Of a stretch of 64,000 nt of DNA, positions 25,725 through 33,788 are shown piece by piece (positions within the stretch are counted from its first letter, which is position 1; the number at the start of each line of letters is the position of its first letter). Under the pieces are notes generated by a model, which ran no database searches, was not told where the DNA came from, and saw only the letters and a program-made list of their open reading frames with translations. The stretch spans positions 170,013 through 234,012 of the forward strand of contig JAKQDQ010000018.1 in the NCBI GenBank assembly GCA_029573725.1, written 5' to 3'. The DNA comes from Verrucomicrobiota bacterium. GTDB taxonomy: Bacteria; Verrucomicrobiota; Verrucomicrobiia; Limisphaerales; JADLHS01. The translations under genes and the position numbers were made by a program.

Positions 25725-26549
25725 ATGATTCATCCAACCGCGGTCATTTCGCCCCGGGCCAAACTGCATCCCACCGTGCGGGTGGGGCCGCACGCGGTGA
25801 TTGATGCGGACGTCGAGCTGGGCGCGGACTGCGTGGTCGGACCGCGGGTTTATCTCACGGGATGGTTGCGCGCGGGTGCGCGCAACCGTTTTCATGCGGG
25901 CTGCGTGATTGGCGATGCGCCACAGGATTTGAAATACGATGGCAGCCCGACGGGGGTGCGGGTGGGTGAGGACAACGTCTTTCGCGAGCACGTGACGGTG
26001 CATCGCTCGGCCCGCCGCGGCGGGGAAACGGTCATTGGCTCGCATAATCTGTTGATGGCCCACGCGCACGTGGGACACGACGTCGTGGTGCATAATCACG
26101 TGATTCTGGCCAACGGAGCGCTGCTGGGCGGTCACGCGACCGTGTTCGATCGTGCGTTCATCTCGGGTAATTGTGCAGTACACCAATTTGTCCGCGTCGG
26201 CACGCTGGCCTTGCTGCAGGGATTGTCCGGCGTCACACAGGACCTGCCGCCGTTCGCGGTTTCCACGCAGATCAACGAAATGCGCGGGTTGAACATCATT
26301 GGCATGCGCCGGGCGGGGATCAACGCCGCGGACCGGCTGGAGGTGAAGCAGCTCTATCGCGAGCTGTTTCGCAGCGGTAAAAATTTGCGGACGGCCGCCG
26401 TCGCCGCGCGGGGACGTTATACGAGTGCGGCCGCGCAGACCTTGCTGGAGTTTGTGCTCAGCAGCAAGCGCGGGGTGGTGGCCGATTGCACGCAGTTTCG
26501 TCGCCCGGTCGCCGCCGCGATACCCGCCGACGATTTGCCTGCGGATTAG
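25725..26549 (+). CDS. lpxA: UDP-N-acetylglucosamine acyltransferase
   Basis: A 274-residue left-handed beta-helix acyltransferase that starts lipid A synthesis by 3-O-acylating UDP-GlcNAc. Hexapeptide repeats run from residue 3 to about 185 (MIHPTAVISPRAKL, then VGPHAVIDADVELGADCVVG). The catalytic His is seen as His118 in AHAHVGHDV, and the family motif INEMRGLNIIGMRRAGIN near residue 183 leads to the C-terminal helical domain. The ATG at 25725 begins the first repeat. It stands apart from other lpx genes, which in many bacteria cluster with fabZ and lpxD. It indicates a lipid A-containing outer membrane. Confidence 0.93.
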   Translation: MIHPTAVISPRAKLHPTVRVGPHAVIDADVELGADCVVGPRVYLTGWLRAGARNRFHAGCVIGDAPQDLKYDGSPTGVRVGEDNVFREHVTVHRSARRGGETVIGSHNLLMAHAHVGHDVVVHNHVILANGALLGGHATVFDRAFISGNCAVHQFVRVGTLALLQGLSGVTQDLPPFAVSTQINEMRGLNIIGMRRAGINAADRLEVKQLYRELFRSGKNLRTAAVAARGRYTSAAAQTLLEFVLSSKRGVVADCTQFRRPVAAAIPADDLPAD

Positions 26550-26586
26550 CCGCCCCGGGGCGCCACGCAAGGCGCGTCCGTGCGGA

Positions 26587-27390
26587 TTACTTTTTCTTCG
26601 GTCCGAGCAGATTGTCCAAGCCCTTGGTCGCCTGGTTAAGAACGTCGCTCGTGGCTTCCTGAAGGGCGTTGGTGGCGTGCTGGGAGATGTTTTGGAGGGC
26701 TTCCGCTCCCGCCTGGCCGAGTTTTTCCCCGTAGGTTTTCAGGGCCGCTTCGTTGATCCTGCTCAGGATGGCGCGCCCGAGTTCAGCCCCGGTAATGCCA
26801 TCCGGTCCCTGGCCGAGGCCGTTCAATTTGATCTCCGGCAACGGAGCTTCGACGACCGTACCCCCCAGTGCGGCGGCGCCCAGCATCAGTTTTCCGCCGG
26901 TGACAATCACTTCATCCACCTGCAGTTTTTTGCCCGTGTCGGCGCCGGCGGGAGAGTCCGCGGGCCCGGGCCCTCCGACCGGGCTGCCGCCGACGGCGGA
27001 TTCCAACTCCTTTTGCAACCGCTGCAGATTGCTGCCGCCCGGTCCGACCTCCACCGTGACGTGGGGAGCTTCGATGCGAATGGATTTGACCACGACCTTG
27101 TCGGAAAGCAGTGAACGGGGCGATAAACTCACACTGGCCTGTCCGATGCTCAGGGCCTCCGGGGATTTGTAGCCTTCCGGATTACCGATGACCAGTCCGG
27201 TGATGGCCGCGTGGCCGCGCCACAGTGACAAATGGACGTCATCCACGGTGACGGAGGATTTTGTGAGCTGCGGACCGAAGGTTTCGATGCCTCGTTTGAT
27301 GGCCCCGTTCAGGGACATGCCCACGATGACCACCACCACGATCAACAGCACCACCACCGCGATCAAACCACGAACCAGAAGCTTTTTCAT
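26587..27390 (-). CDS. AsmA/DUF748-like membrane-anchored protein
   Basis: A 267-residue protein with one N-terminal transmembrane helix (residues 3-27, strongly Val/Ile/Leu-rich) and then a periplasmic part. The segment SSVTVDDVHLSLWRGHAAIT, the GNPEGYKSPEALSIGQ stretch and the KVVVKSIRIEAPHVTVE strand fit the N-terminal strand pattern of AsmA/TamB-like proteins that span or bridge the envelope. A Gly/Pro/Ala-rich linker (about 147-165) is followed by a second strand pair and a helical tail rich in Asn/Gln/Ala. I chose the ATG at 27390 immediately before the helix. It is much shorter than full AsmA. The exact role is unknown. Confidence 0.6.
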   Translation of the reverse strand: MKKLLVRGLIAVVVLLIVVVVIVGMSLNGAIKRGIETFGPQLTKSSVTVDDVHLSLWRGHAAITGLVIGNPEGYKSPEALSIGQASVSLSPRSLLSDKVVVKSIRIEAPHVTVEVGPGGSNLQRLQKELESAVGGSPVGGPGPADSPAGADTGKKLQVDEVIVTGGKLMLGAAALGGTVVEAPLPEIKLNGLGQGPDGITGAELGRAILSRINEAALKTYGEKLGQAGAEALQNISQHATNALQEATSDVLNQATKGLDNLLGPKKK

Positions 27391-27626
27391 AACCGAATGA
27401 TTTTGAACAAACCCGGGTGGGCGGGGCAAACGGAAATCATTGTTATTGCCGGGTGCCGGCGACCCCTTCCCGCGCCGGCTCCCGGTCCGAAGGGGGACGG
27501 CACAACCGGCGCAACCCGGAGGCCGGCCGCAACCAGCCGGCCGGGTTCTATTTCTTGTTTCTTCGCGCGCCCCGTCCTAGCCTCTTGCGCGCAGAATCCT
27601 GAGGCCGGAAACTGATCCAATTGACC

Positions 27627-29672
27627 ATGAGTGCAATGAAACACAAGCCCCCCCTCAACCCCGGTTTTCGCACCCTGGGCCTGTTGTTGGGCTGGCTGGC
27701 GGGCATCGGCATGGTGCGCGCCGCGGAACCGCCCGGCTACCGTGACATCTTCCCGGACACCTGGGTGGGGCACGACGCCCTGGGGCGACGAATGCCCACG
27801 CAAGCCGAGGTGGGGCCGGTGAAGCGGGATCAACGCCGTGTCGTGGGGATTTTTTATGTCACCTGGCACAGCGATTCCCAGCATCGCGCCGATCACCAGG
27901 GCTATGGGGGGGACGTGACCCGCATTCTGGCGGCGGCTCCCCAGGCGCGACTGGACGCGAAACATCCCTTGTGGACTGAGCACATGTATCACTGGGGCGA
28001 ACCGGAAGTGGGGTATTTCCTCAGCAAGGACGAGTTCGTAATCCGGCGGGACATGTCCATGCTGGCGGATGCCGGAGTGGATGTGTTGATCATGGACGTG
28101 ACGAACGCGGTGCGGTATTGGGACGAGTGGGCGGTGGTGTTTGCGGTGATGCAACGCATGAAGGCCGAGGGCAATCGCGTGCCGCAATTTTGTTTCTGGG
28201 CGTTCAACGGTCCGGTGATCACCGTGGTGCAGGAGTTGTACGAACGCATTTACAAAACCGGTCGTTACGCCGATCTCTGGTTTTATTGGGACGGCAAGCC
28301 GTTGTTGCTTTACAACGACAACCCGCGGGTGGATGCCAACGGCCAGGGCCCGAAGAATCCCAATCCCCATTACGAGGCCGCAGCGAAAACCAACGCCAGT
28401 CATCCGCACTTTGGTGATCCGGAGTTCGCGGAGGAATTTTATCAGGACTACACCAGCGCGGTGAAACGCTTCTTCACGTTGCGCGCGATGTGGTGGGGAT
28501 ATTACCAATGGGCGGGCCGCCGGTTTGTGGGCACGGAGGATCATTGGAGCTTCGGCCTGGACCTCGGGGATGCGCGGGTGGCGGCGTTGTCTCCGGGGGA
28601 ATTGCTCTCCACGCATGCCGGCCAAAAGGAGGAGGCCGCCGTCACCCCGGCGCAACACCCCTCGAGCCTGATCGGCAAAAGCTGGACGCGCGGCCAGGGG
28701 GAGCCGGCGCTGGACGAGTTTGATTTGCCCGGGCCGACATACGTGCCGTGGCTGCAGCGCACCGTCGCCCATCCCGAGGGGTACGGCATTTATTTTCAAC
28801 AACGCTGGGACGAGGCGCTCCAGGCGAACCCACAGTTTTTGTACCTCAACGACTGGAACGAATGGACGGCGGGCAAATATCCTCCCACGCGCGGCCGGGC
28901 CACCACGGCCTTCATGCGCCGGGACAGCCCCTATTTTTTCGTGGACCAGTACAACAGCGAGTTCAACCGCACCATTCAGCCGATGAAAGGGGGTTACACG
29001 GACAACTATTACATGCAGATGGCGCAGAACATCCGCCGTTACAAGGGGGTGCGGGCCATTCCGGAACTGCGGGGCTACCAGCAGATCAAGGTGGACGGGC
29101 GCTTTGCCGACTGGTCGCGCGTGCCGGTGGAGTTCCGCGACACGGTGGGGGACACGGTACACCGGGATTATCCGGGGTATGGCGGCTTGCATTACACCAA
29201 TCATTCCGGGCGCAACGACTTCGTCACCGGCAAAGTGGCGCTGGATCGTCAATCGGTCTTCTTTTACGCGGAAACCCGGGCGGCGCTCACACCGCACACG
29301 GACCGCCACTGGATGCTGCTGCTGATTGACGCGGACCGGAATCCGGAGACGGGCTGGTACGGTTACGATTACCTGATCAACGAGACCGTGCCTGATGCGC
29401 GCACGACAACACTCAAACGCTTTGTTCCGGACGCGACGGGAGGCGCGTGGACGGAGGTTGCCCGACTGAAGTTGCGTTATGCGGGCAACGCGCTGGAACT
29501 GGCGGTGCCGCGCCGCCAGCTGGGCCTGTCTGGGGATGCCGTGAGTTTCGACTTTCACTGGAGCGACAATCCCGCCGGGTTGCAGGATCCCATCGCGCTC
29601 TGCACCGATGGTGACAGCGCTCCAAACCGGCGGTTCAACTATCGCTGCATCTGGAAGCGGCAAGTGGATTGA
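27627..29672 (+). CDS. Secreted GH99/WbsX-like glycosidase-fold protein with CBM9-like tail
   Basis: A protein of about 681 residues with a signal peptide (hydrophobic residues 14-32 ending near VRAAE). The main domain (about 60-450) looks like the GH99/WbsX-like TIM-barrel group: VVGIFYVTWHSD at the first strand, DAGVDVLIMDVTNA mid-barrel, and DWNEWTAGKYPP around residue 410, the WNEW signature of that group. Residues about 490-680 (YQQIKVDGRFADWSRVPVEF, VFFYAETRA, WMLLLIDADRNPETG) resemble a CBM9/DOMON-type carbohydrate-binding domain. Family members act on alpha-mannosidic or rhamnan-type glycans, but I cannot name the substrate. The TTG at 27621 and ATG at 27636 are alternative starts. 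Confidence 0.7.
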   Translation: MSAMKHKPPLNPGFRTLGLLLGWLAGIGMVRAAEPPGYRDIFPDTWVGHDALGRRMPTQAEVGPVKRDQRRVVGIFYVTWHSDSQHRADHQGYGGDVTRILAAAPQARLDAKHPLWTEHMYHWGEPEVGYFLSKDEFVIRRDMSMLADAGVDVLIMDVTNAVRYWDEWAVVFAVMQRMKAEGNRVPQFCFWAFNGPVITVVQELYERIYKTGRYADLWFYWDGKPLLLYNDNPRVDANGQGPKNPNPHYEAAAKTNASHPHFGDPEFAEEFYQDYTSAVKRFFTLRAMWWGYYQWAGRRFVGTEDHWSFGLDLGDARVAALSPGELLSTHAGQKEEAAVTPAQHPSSLIGKSWTRGQGEPALDEFDLPGPTYVPWLQRTVAHPEGYGIYFQQRWDEALQANPQFLYLNDWNEWTAGKYPPTRGRATTAFMRRDSPYFFVDQYNSEFNRTIQPMKGGYTDNYYMQMAQNIRRYKGVRAIPELRGYQQIKVDGRFADWSRVPVEFRDTVGDTVHRDYPGYGGLHYTNHSGRNDFVTGKVALDRQSVFFYAETRAALTPHTDRHWMLLLIDADRNPETGWYGYDYLINETVPDARTTTLKRFVPDATGGAWTEVARLKLRYAGNALELAVPRRQLGLSGDAVSFDFHWSDNPAGLQDPIALCTDGDSAPNRRFNYRCIWKRQVD

Positions 29673-29784
29673 TTTTTCCCGGTTGGTGCAACTGCTTGCC
29701 ACGGCGGAGGCGATAGGGTATCGTCCGCTCCCTGGCAAACGGGGAGCAGGCCGCGGCAAGACCCGGCTGTGCCGGCCGCCAAAC

Positions 29785-29859
<75 letters not shown>

Positions 29860-29889
29860 GTTTTTCCTGGGGAAACACGCACTCCCGGC

Positions 29890-29966
29890 GGGCGCTTAGC
29901 TCAGTTGGTTAGAGCGACTCGTTTACACCGAGTAGGTCGGGGGTTCGAATCCCTCAGCGCCCACCA
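29890..29966 (+). tRNA. tRNA-Val (anticodon TAC)
   Basis: The acceptor stem pairs GGGCGCT with AGCGCCC, the D-arm is GCTC-AGTTGGTTA-GAGC, the anticodon stem is ACTCG/CGAGT with loop TTTACAC (anticodon TAC), and the T-arm centres on TTCGAAT. The encoded CCA is at 29964-29966. It lies 30 bases after tRNA-Thr, so the two are probably cotranscribed. Confidence 0.96.
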
Positions 29967-29972
29967 GCCCTT

Positions 29973-30698
29973 TCAACGGCCAAAACGCAGCCCCATCTCA
30001 TACACCGGCAGACCCCGGTATTTTTCCCCGGTCCGCAGCGCGAAGGTGTCCACTTCCATCGCGTCGCGTCCCTGGGTGATTTGGTGCAGTTCGATCCGTT
30101 GCTGGTTCAGCTGTTCCACACGTTGGGCGGCGTTCAGCGCCTGGCGATAGGCCTGGTCGGCGGCCTGCCGATACGCCACGGCCGCATCGCCCAGGCGGTG
30201 GTGCTGCCACGGGTCCAGCGCGTACATTTCCTGATACAGATTCGCCTTCTGATCGAATTGCGCGGTGATTTCCATCTTTTGCACGTATTGGTTGCTGGCC
30301 ACCAGGAGGGCGTCGCCGGCCTGCTGGAAATGTCTCACCGCGCGATCGAACCGCTTGGTCTCCTCGAACGGGCCATGGCGCAGCGCGATGAGTTGCTCGG
30401 TGAACGGGCCGTCGGGGGTTTCCTGAATGGCCGCCCGGGCCAGCCAGGCGAAGCCGGTATTGGTCAGTTGATGGGACACCACGCGCACCCATGCCGTCAA
30501 GGGGCGGGGCGGCAGCGGCAACGGAGCGACATTGGTCCGCGCGGCGTTGGTGGCGAGGATGGCGCCGGCGTTGGTCCACCAGTTGAACAGCGGTTGCAGG
30601 CTGACCCGGTGGTCGTTGACCAGCCGGACGGGATCGGAAAAGTCCTGGGCGCGCAGCCCGCCGACGGCAAGCAACAAGATGAGCAGGATCGGTTTCAT
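29973..30698 (-). CDS. Secreted protein of unknown function
   Basis: I do not recognise this 241-residue protein. From the ATG at 30698 it has a clear signal peptide (MKPILLILLLAVGGLRAQD, cleavage near residue 18). The mature part has a strand-like region (about 20-110) with WVRVVSHQL and a helical region (about 110-225) rich in Gln/Ala with heptad-like spacing (QQAGDALLVASNQYVQKMEI; AAVAYRQAADQAYRQALNAA), which may be coiled coil. It is convergent with the tRNA pair, ending 6 bases after the tRNA-Val CCA. The next gene upstream is also on the minus strand, 79 bases away. Confidence 0.7.
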   Translation of the reverse strand: MKPILLILLLAVGGLRAQDFSDPVRLVNDHRVSLQPLFNWWTNAGAILATNAARTNVAPLPLPPRPLTAWVRVVSHQLTNTGFAWLARAAIQETPDGPFTEQLIALRHGPFEETKRFDRAVRHFQQAGDALLVASNQYVQKMEITAQFDQKANLYQEMYALDPWQHHRLGDAAVAYRQAADQAYRQALNAAQRVEQLNQQRIELHQITQGRDAMEVDTFALRTGEKYRGLPVYEMGLRFGR

Positions 30699-30777
30699 GA
30701 CGGGCCCCGTTCGGCTCCACTGGTCAGACTCTGGCCACACCGACGCTATTCGCAATTTAAGCGGTGCCGGCGGCGAA

Positions 30778-32112
30778 TCAAGCCGGTTGGAGCGCCGGCG
30801 CGAACCGCACGATCTGGCCTTCCGTGGCGAGCGCCACGGCGAGCGGGGACTTTTCCCGGGTCACGATCTGCCGGGCGCGCGCGAGCAGCTCATCCAGTCG
30901 GTTGTCATCGTGGTCCGGATCGTGGTGAAAGAGAAAAAGCCGTTTCACCTGCGCCCGCACGGCGAGCATCACCACGTCGTCCACGCAGCCGTGCCCCCAG
31001 CCGACGTGTTTTTCGTACTCGGGGCGGTCGTATTGCGCGTCCAAAATCGCCACGTCGGCACCGTGCAGGAACTCGATCATTTTGCTTTCCTGGCTCCGGG
31101 CGTAGTCGAGCGAGGCCTCCGCGCGGGTCGGCTGGGGCTGGCCGGCCTCGTCGTAGCGGCAGTGCGGTTCGTTGTCGGGAAAGAACACAATCAATTCGTT
31201 GCCGGTGTGGATGCGGTAGCCGACGCAGATGCCGGGGTGGTTGGCGAACCATGCCCGCACACGCAGATTGCCCACCGGAAATTCCAGGTCCTTCAATTCG
31301 TCCACTTCGATGTTGCCGGGCAGCTCGCCAAAGGGCACGGGGAAATACGGGGATTCCATCTGGCCGGTCAGGACGTTGACCAGCCCGCGCCGCGCCCCTT
31401 CAAATCCCAGAATGCGCACCCGGCAGCGCGGGTGATAGATGGGGGTGAAGAAGGGCAGCCCTTGAATGTGATCCCAATGCGTGTGCGTGAGCAGAATGGT
31501 GATGTGCAGCGGCTGATCCTGGAATTCCGCCAGCAGGGAGCGGCCGAGCGGGCGCAGCCCGGTGCCGCCATCCAAAATGACAATTTGGTTCTGGGCGCGG
31601 ACTTCGACGCAGGTCGTGTTGCCGCCGTAGCGCACGGTGCCCGGTCCCGGCGTGGGCACCGAACCCCGCACGCCCCAGAACTTCAGCCAGGCCGGTTGCG
31701 GCGGGGCCGTGGGCGGAATCACTTCAGGCGGCGCCATGATCGTCGTGTCATCCGTGAGGCGCGCAATCAACGCCAGCAGATCGTAAGGCTTGATGGGTTT
31801 GGTGAGGTATTCGTCCGCGCCCGCTTCGCGCGCCGCCAGGCGGTCGGAATCGTAATCCTGACCCGACGCCACCACGATTTTGGTGTGGCGCAGCGTGAAA
31901 TCACTCCGGATTTTCCGGCAGACCAGAAAGCCGTTGCTGCGCGGCATCAACAGGTCGCACAACACGACGTCCGGGCGCTCGCGGCTGACCGCCTCGAGGC
32001 CGGTTTCACCGTCCGCGGCCTCCAGCACCGACCAGCCTTCCAACGACAGGACTTCGCCCATCAATTGGCGATATTCGGCGTCATCGTCAATGATCAGGAT
32101 TTTTTTTGACAC
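30778..32112 (-). CDS. Response-regulator receiver fused to metallo-beta-lactamase-fold hydrolase
   Basis: A 444-residue cytoplasmic fusion. Residues 1-120 are a CheY-like receiver (acidic cluster IIDDDAEY, phosphoacceptor Asp53 in VVLCDLLMP, Lys105 in YLTKPIK). A Pro-rich linker (about 124-140) leads to a metallo-beta-lactamase-fold domain of the kind that starts FWGVRGSVPTPGPG...YGGNTTCVEV. The zinc motif is complete: T-His210-T-His212-W-Asp214-His215, with further candidate ligands in FANHPG, ILDAQYD and LFLFHHDPDHDD. MBL domains of this subgroup resemble cyclic phosphodiesterase and PhnP-like enzymes, so the output may be hydrolysis of a small phosphodiester controlled by phosphorylation; that is inference. 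No cognate histidine kinase is adjacent. Confidence 0.88.
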   Translation of the reverse strand: MSKKILIIDDDAEYRQLMGEVLSLEGWSVLEAADGETGLEAVSRERPDVVLCDLLMPRSNGFLVCRKIRSDFTLRHTKIVVASGQDYDSDRLAAREAGADEYLTKPIKPYDLLALIARLTDDTTIMAPPEVIPPTAPPQPAWLKFWGVRGSVPTPGPGTVRYGGNTTCVEVRAQNQIVILDGGTGLRPLGRSLLAEFQDQPLHITILLTHTHWDHIQGLPFFTPIYHPRCRVRILGFEGARRGLVNVLTGQMESPYFPVPFGELPGNIEVDELKDLEFPVGNLRVRAWFANHPGICVGYRIHTGNELIVFFPDNEPHCRYDEAGQPQPTRAEASLDYARSQESKMIEFLHGADVAILDAQYDRPEYEKHVGWGHGCVDDVVMLAVRAQVKRLFLFHHDPDHDDNRLDELLARARQIVTREKSPLAVALATEGQIVRFAPALQPA

Positions 32113-32311
32113 GCGGCGCTCCTGCGAATGTTTCAGCCCACACTACGCGACGACCGGGACCAAGGAAATGAAATTCATTAAACGCGGGCTTCCGTCTGGC
32201 GCACGGTCCACCGCCGGTGTCCCCGTGGTGCTCCGTCCGCAACGGCGCCGGCGCAATGGCGTGTTGGCGGCAGCTGGAGCGGCATGGCGCCCGGTGGGAG
32301 GGCGGGGCAAT

Positions 32312-33046
32312 TCAGGGCGCGGTGCCGGGCCCGGCTGCCGTTGTTCCCTCCGCCGCGGCGGCGGACTGGTCCGCTTCCTTGCGGGCGTAGTAAACCCCCA
32401 GATTGTGTTGCGCCGTTTTGTCGCCCTGTCGGGCGGCGCGCAGGAACCAGCGCACGGCTTCCTGCTGGTCCTCCGGCAATCCGCGTCCGGTCTGATAGCA
32501 CAGGCCGAGATTGCATTGCGCCGGGGCGATGCCCTGTTCGGCCGCCAGCCGGTACCACTTGACCGCGGCCTGAAAGTCCTGCCGCACGACCTGCCCCTGT
32601 TCGTAAAAGACGCCGAGATTGAATTGCGCCTGCGCTTCGCCGCGTTCGGCCGCCGCGTGATACCATTTGAGGGCTTCGGCGAGATTTTGCGGGACGCCCT
32701 GGCCGGTTTCATAAAGCATCCCCAGATTGAACTGGGCGGCGGGATCGCCCAGTTCCGCCGCTTCGCGAAACCACTGCGCGGCGGCGCCGAGTTCCTGCGG
32801 CACCCCCTGGCCGGACAGGTAACAAAAACCCAGATAACATTGCGCAACGGGATCGTTTTGGTCCGCCGCACGGCGAAACCATTTGACGGCTTCCAGGTAG
32901 TCCTGGGTGACGCCGGCCCCGTTTTGGTAGGCCACGCCGAGGTAACACTGCGCTTGCGGATCGCCTGCCTCGGCGGCTTTGCGCAGGTCTTCAAATCGTT
33001 CCCAAGTCTTGCGGTGGCTGGCCATGGCAGCTGGTGATTCAGGCAT
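32312..33046 (-). CDS. Sel1-repeat (TPR-like) protein
   Basis: A 244-residue protein made almost entirely of six Sel1-like helical repeats, each about 36 residues, with the consensus A-x-x-G-x-x-x-A-Q-x-x-L-G-x-x-Y-x-x-G-x-G-V (for example DPQAQCYLGVAYQNGAGV and DPAAQFNLGMLYETGQGV). Sel1 repeats mediate protein-protein contacts. No signal peptide is visible, so it is probably cytoplasmic, and the last 20 residues are Ala/Thr/Gly-rich. A second in-frame ATG at 33025 is possible. It lies between the receiver-MBL gene and the deaminase gene on the same strand. Confidence 0.85.
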   Translation of the reverse strand: MPESPAAMASHRKTWERFEDLRKAAEAGDPQAQCYLGVAYQNGAGVTQDYLEAVKWFRRAADQNDPVAQCYLGFCYLSGQGVPQELGAAAQWFREAAELGDPAAQFNLGMLYETGQGVPQNLAEALKWYHAAAERGEAQAQFNLGVFYEQGQVVRQDFQAAVKWYRLAAEQGIAPAQCNLGLCYQTGRGLPEDQQEAVRWFLRAARQGDKTAQHNLGVYYARKEADQSAAAAEGTTAAGPGTAP

Positions 33047-33125
33047 CCCCGGCCCGGTGATGGCCGCGGCGTTGCAACTGTCTCCAGCATATTTTGAACT
33101 GGCTTGAATTCAAGCGGTGAATTGC

Positions 33126-33590
33126 TCACCCGCCGGCCGCAGGACCGGAGGGAATGGCGATGTCCTCGTGCCATGCGCATGGATGCGCGGCAATAAAGTC
33201 CGCCAGCAACCGGATGCATGCCGGGTCGTTGCGGATTTCCACCTGGACGCCCCGGGCACGCAGGCAGGCTTCCGGGCCTTGGAAGTTCCGGTTCTCGCCA
33301 ATCACCACCCGGGGGATTTTGTACAGCAGGACGGCGCCGCTGCACATGGGGCAGGGGGAGAGGGTGGAGTACAGGGTGCAGCGCGCGTAGAAATCGGCAG
33401 TGCGTCGGCCGGCATTTTCCAGGCAGTCCATTTCCGCATGGCGAATCACGCTGCCCCGTTGGAGGCGTTGATTGTGACCCCGCGCGATGATCCGGCCCGC
33501 CTGCACCAGGACCGATCCGATGGGAATCCCGCCGGTGGCCAGGCTGCGCCGGGCTTCCGCGAGGGCGGCCTGGAGGAAGGGGTCGGACAT
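33126..33590 (-). CDS. Zinc deaminase resembling yeast cytosine deaminase
   Basis: A 154-residue cytidine-deaminase-fold enzyme. Zinc ligands are His51 and catalytic Glu53 in RHAEMDCLENAGR, and Cys80/Cys83 in TLSPCPMCSGA. Beyond the generic motif, the protein follows Saccharomyces Fcy1 closely: GGIPIG, ARGHNQRLQRGS, LENAGR, IPRVVIGENRNF, a C-terminal ARGVQVEI segment and HEDIA at the end. That suggests deamination of free cytosine to uracil rather than a tRNA or guanine substrate. The ATG at 33590 matches the normal N-terminus. The gene is divergent from the ABC transporter operon that starts at 33789, so pyrimidine uptake and deamination may be linked; this is inference. Confidence 0.8.
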   Translation of the reverse strand: MSDPFLQAALAEARRSLATGGIPIGSVLVQAGRIIARGHNQRLQRGSVIRHAEMDCLENAGRRTADFYARCTLYSTLSPCPMCSGAVLLYKIPRVVIGENRNFQGPEACLRARGVQVEIRNDPACIRLLADFIAAHPCAWHEDIAIPSGPAAGG

Positions 33591-33746
33591 GGGTTGCTGG
33601 GACAAAGTGCCGGCGGCGTGCCTGACGCGGGGCAAGATGCGGGGACGGCGGGTGGGAGGAAAGAAAATTCGCGGTGTCCCGGCGATTTGGTTTTGAGGAT
33701 TGAATGTGCCGGACGGTTTGCCTACGGTGGGAGCGTCATCCCGAGG

Positions 33747-33772
33747 GGCCGCCGCGCGTGATTGCGGCGGCC
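33747..33772 (+). promoter_or_regulatory. Hairpin in the livK leader
   Basis: GGCCGCCGC-gcgtgatt-GCGGCGGCC gives a perfect 9-bp stem with an 8-base loop. It ends 16 bases before the livK ATG and before the probable ribosome-binding CCGGAAA. Its position in the 5' leader suggests control of translation or mRNA stability of the transporter operon; no riboswitch family is recognised. Confidence 0.4.
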
Positions 33773-33788
33773 GACCGGAAATTTTGAT

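Noticed and set aside
27435..27600. GCCGGCC-type inverted repeats before the GH99-like gene as a terminator
   Set aside because: The stem is short with an 8-base loop, and the following T-rich stretch is interrupted; too weak to call.
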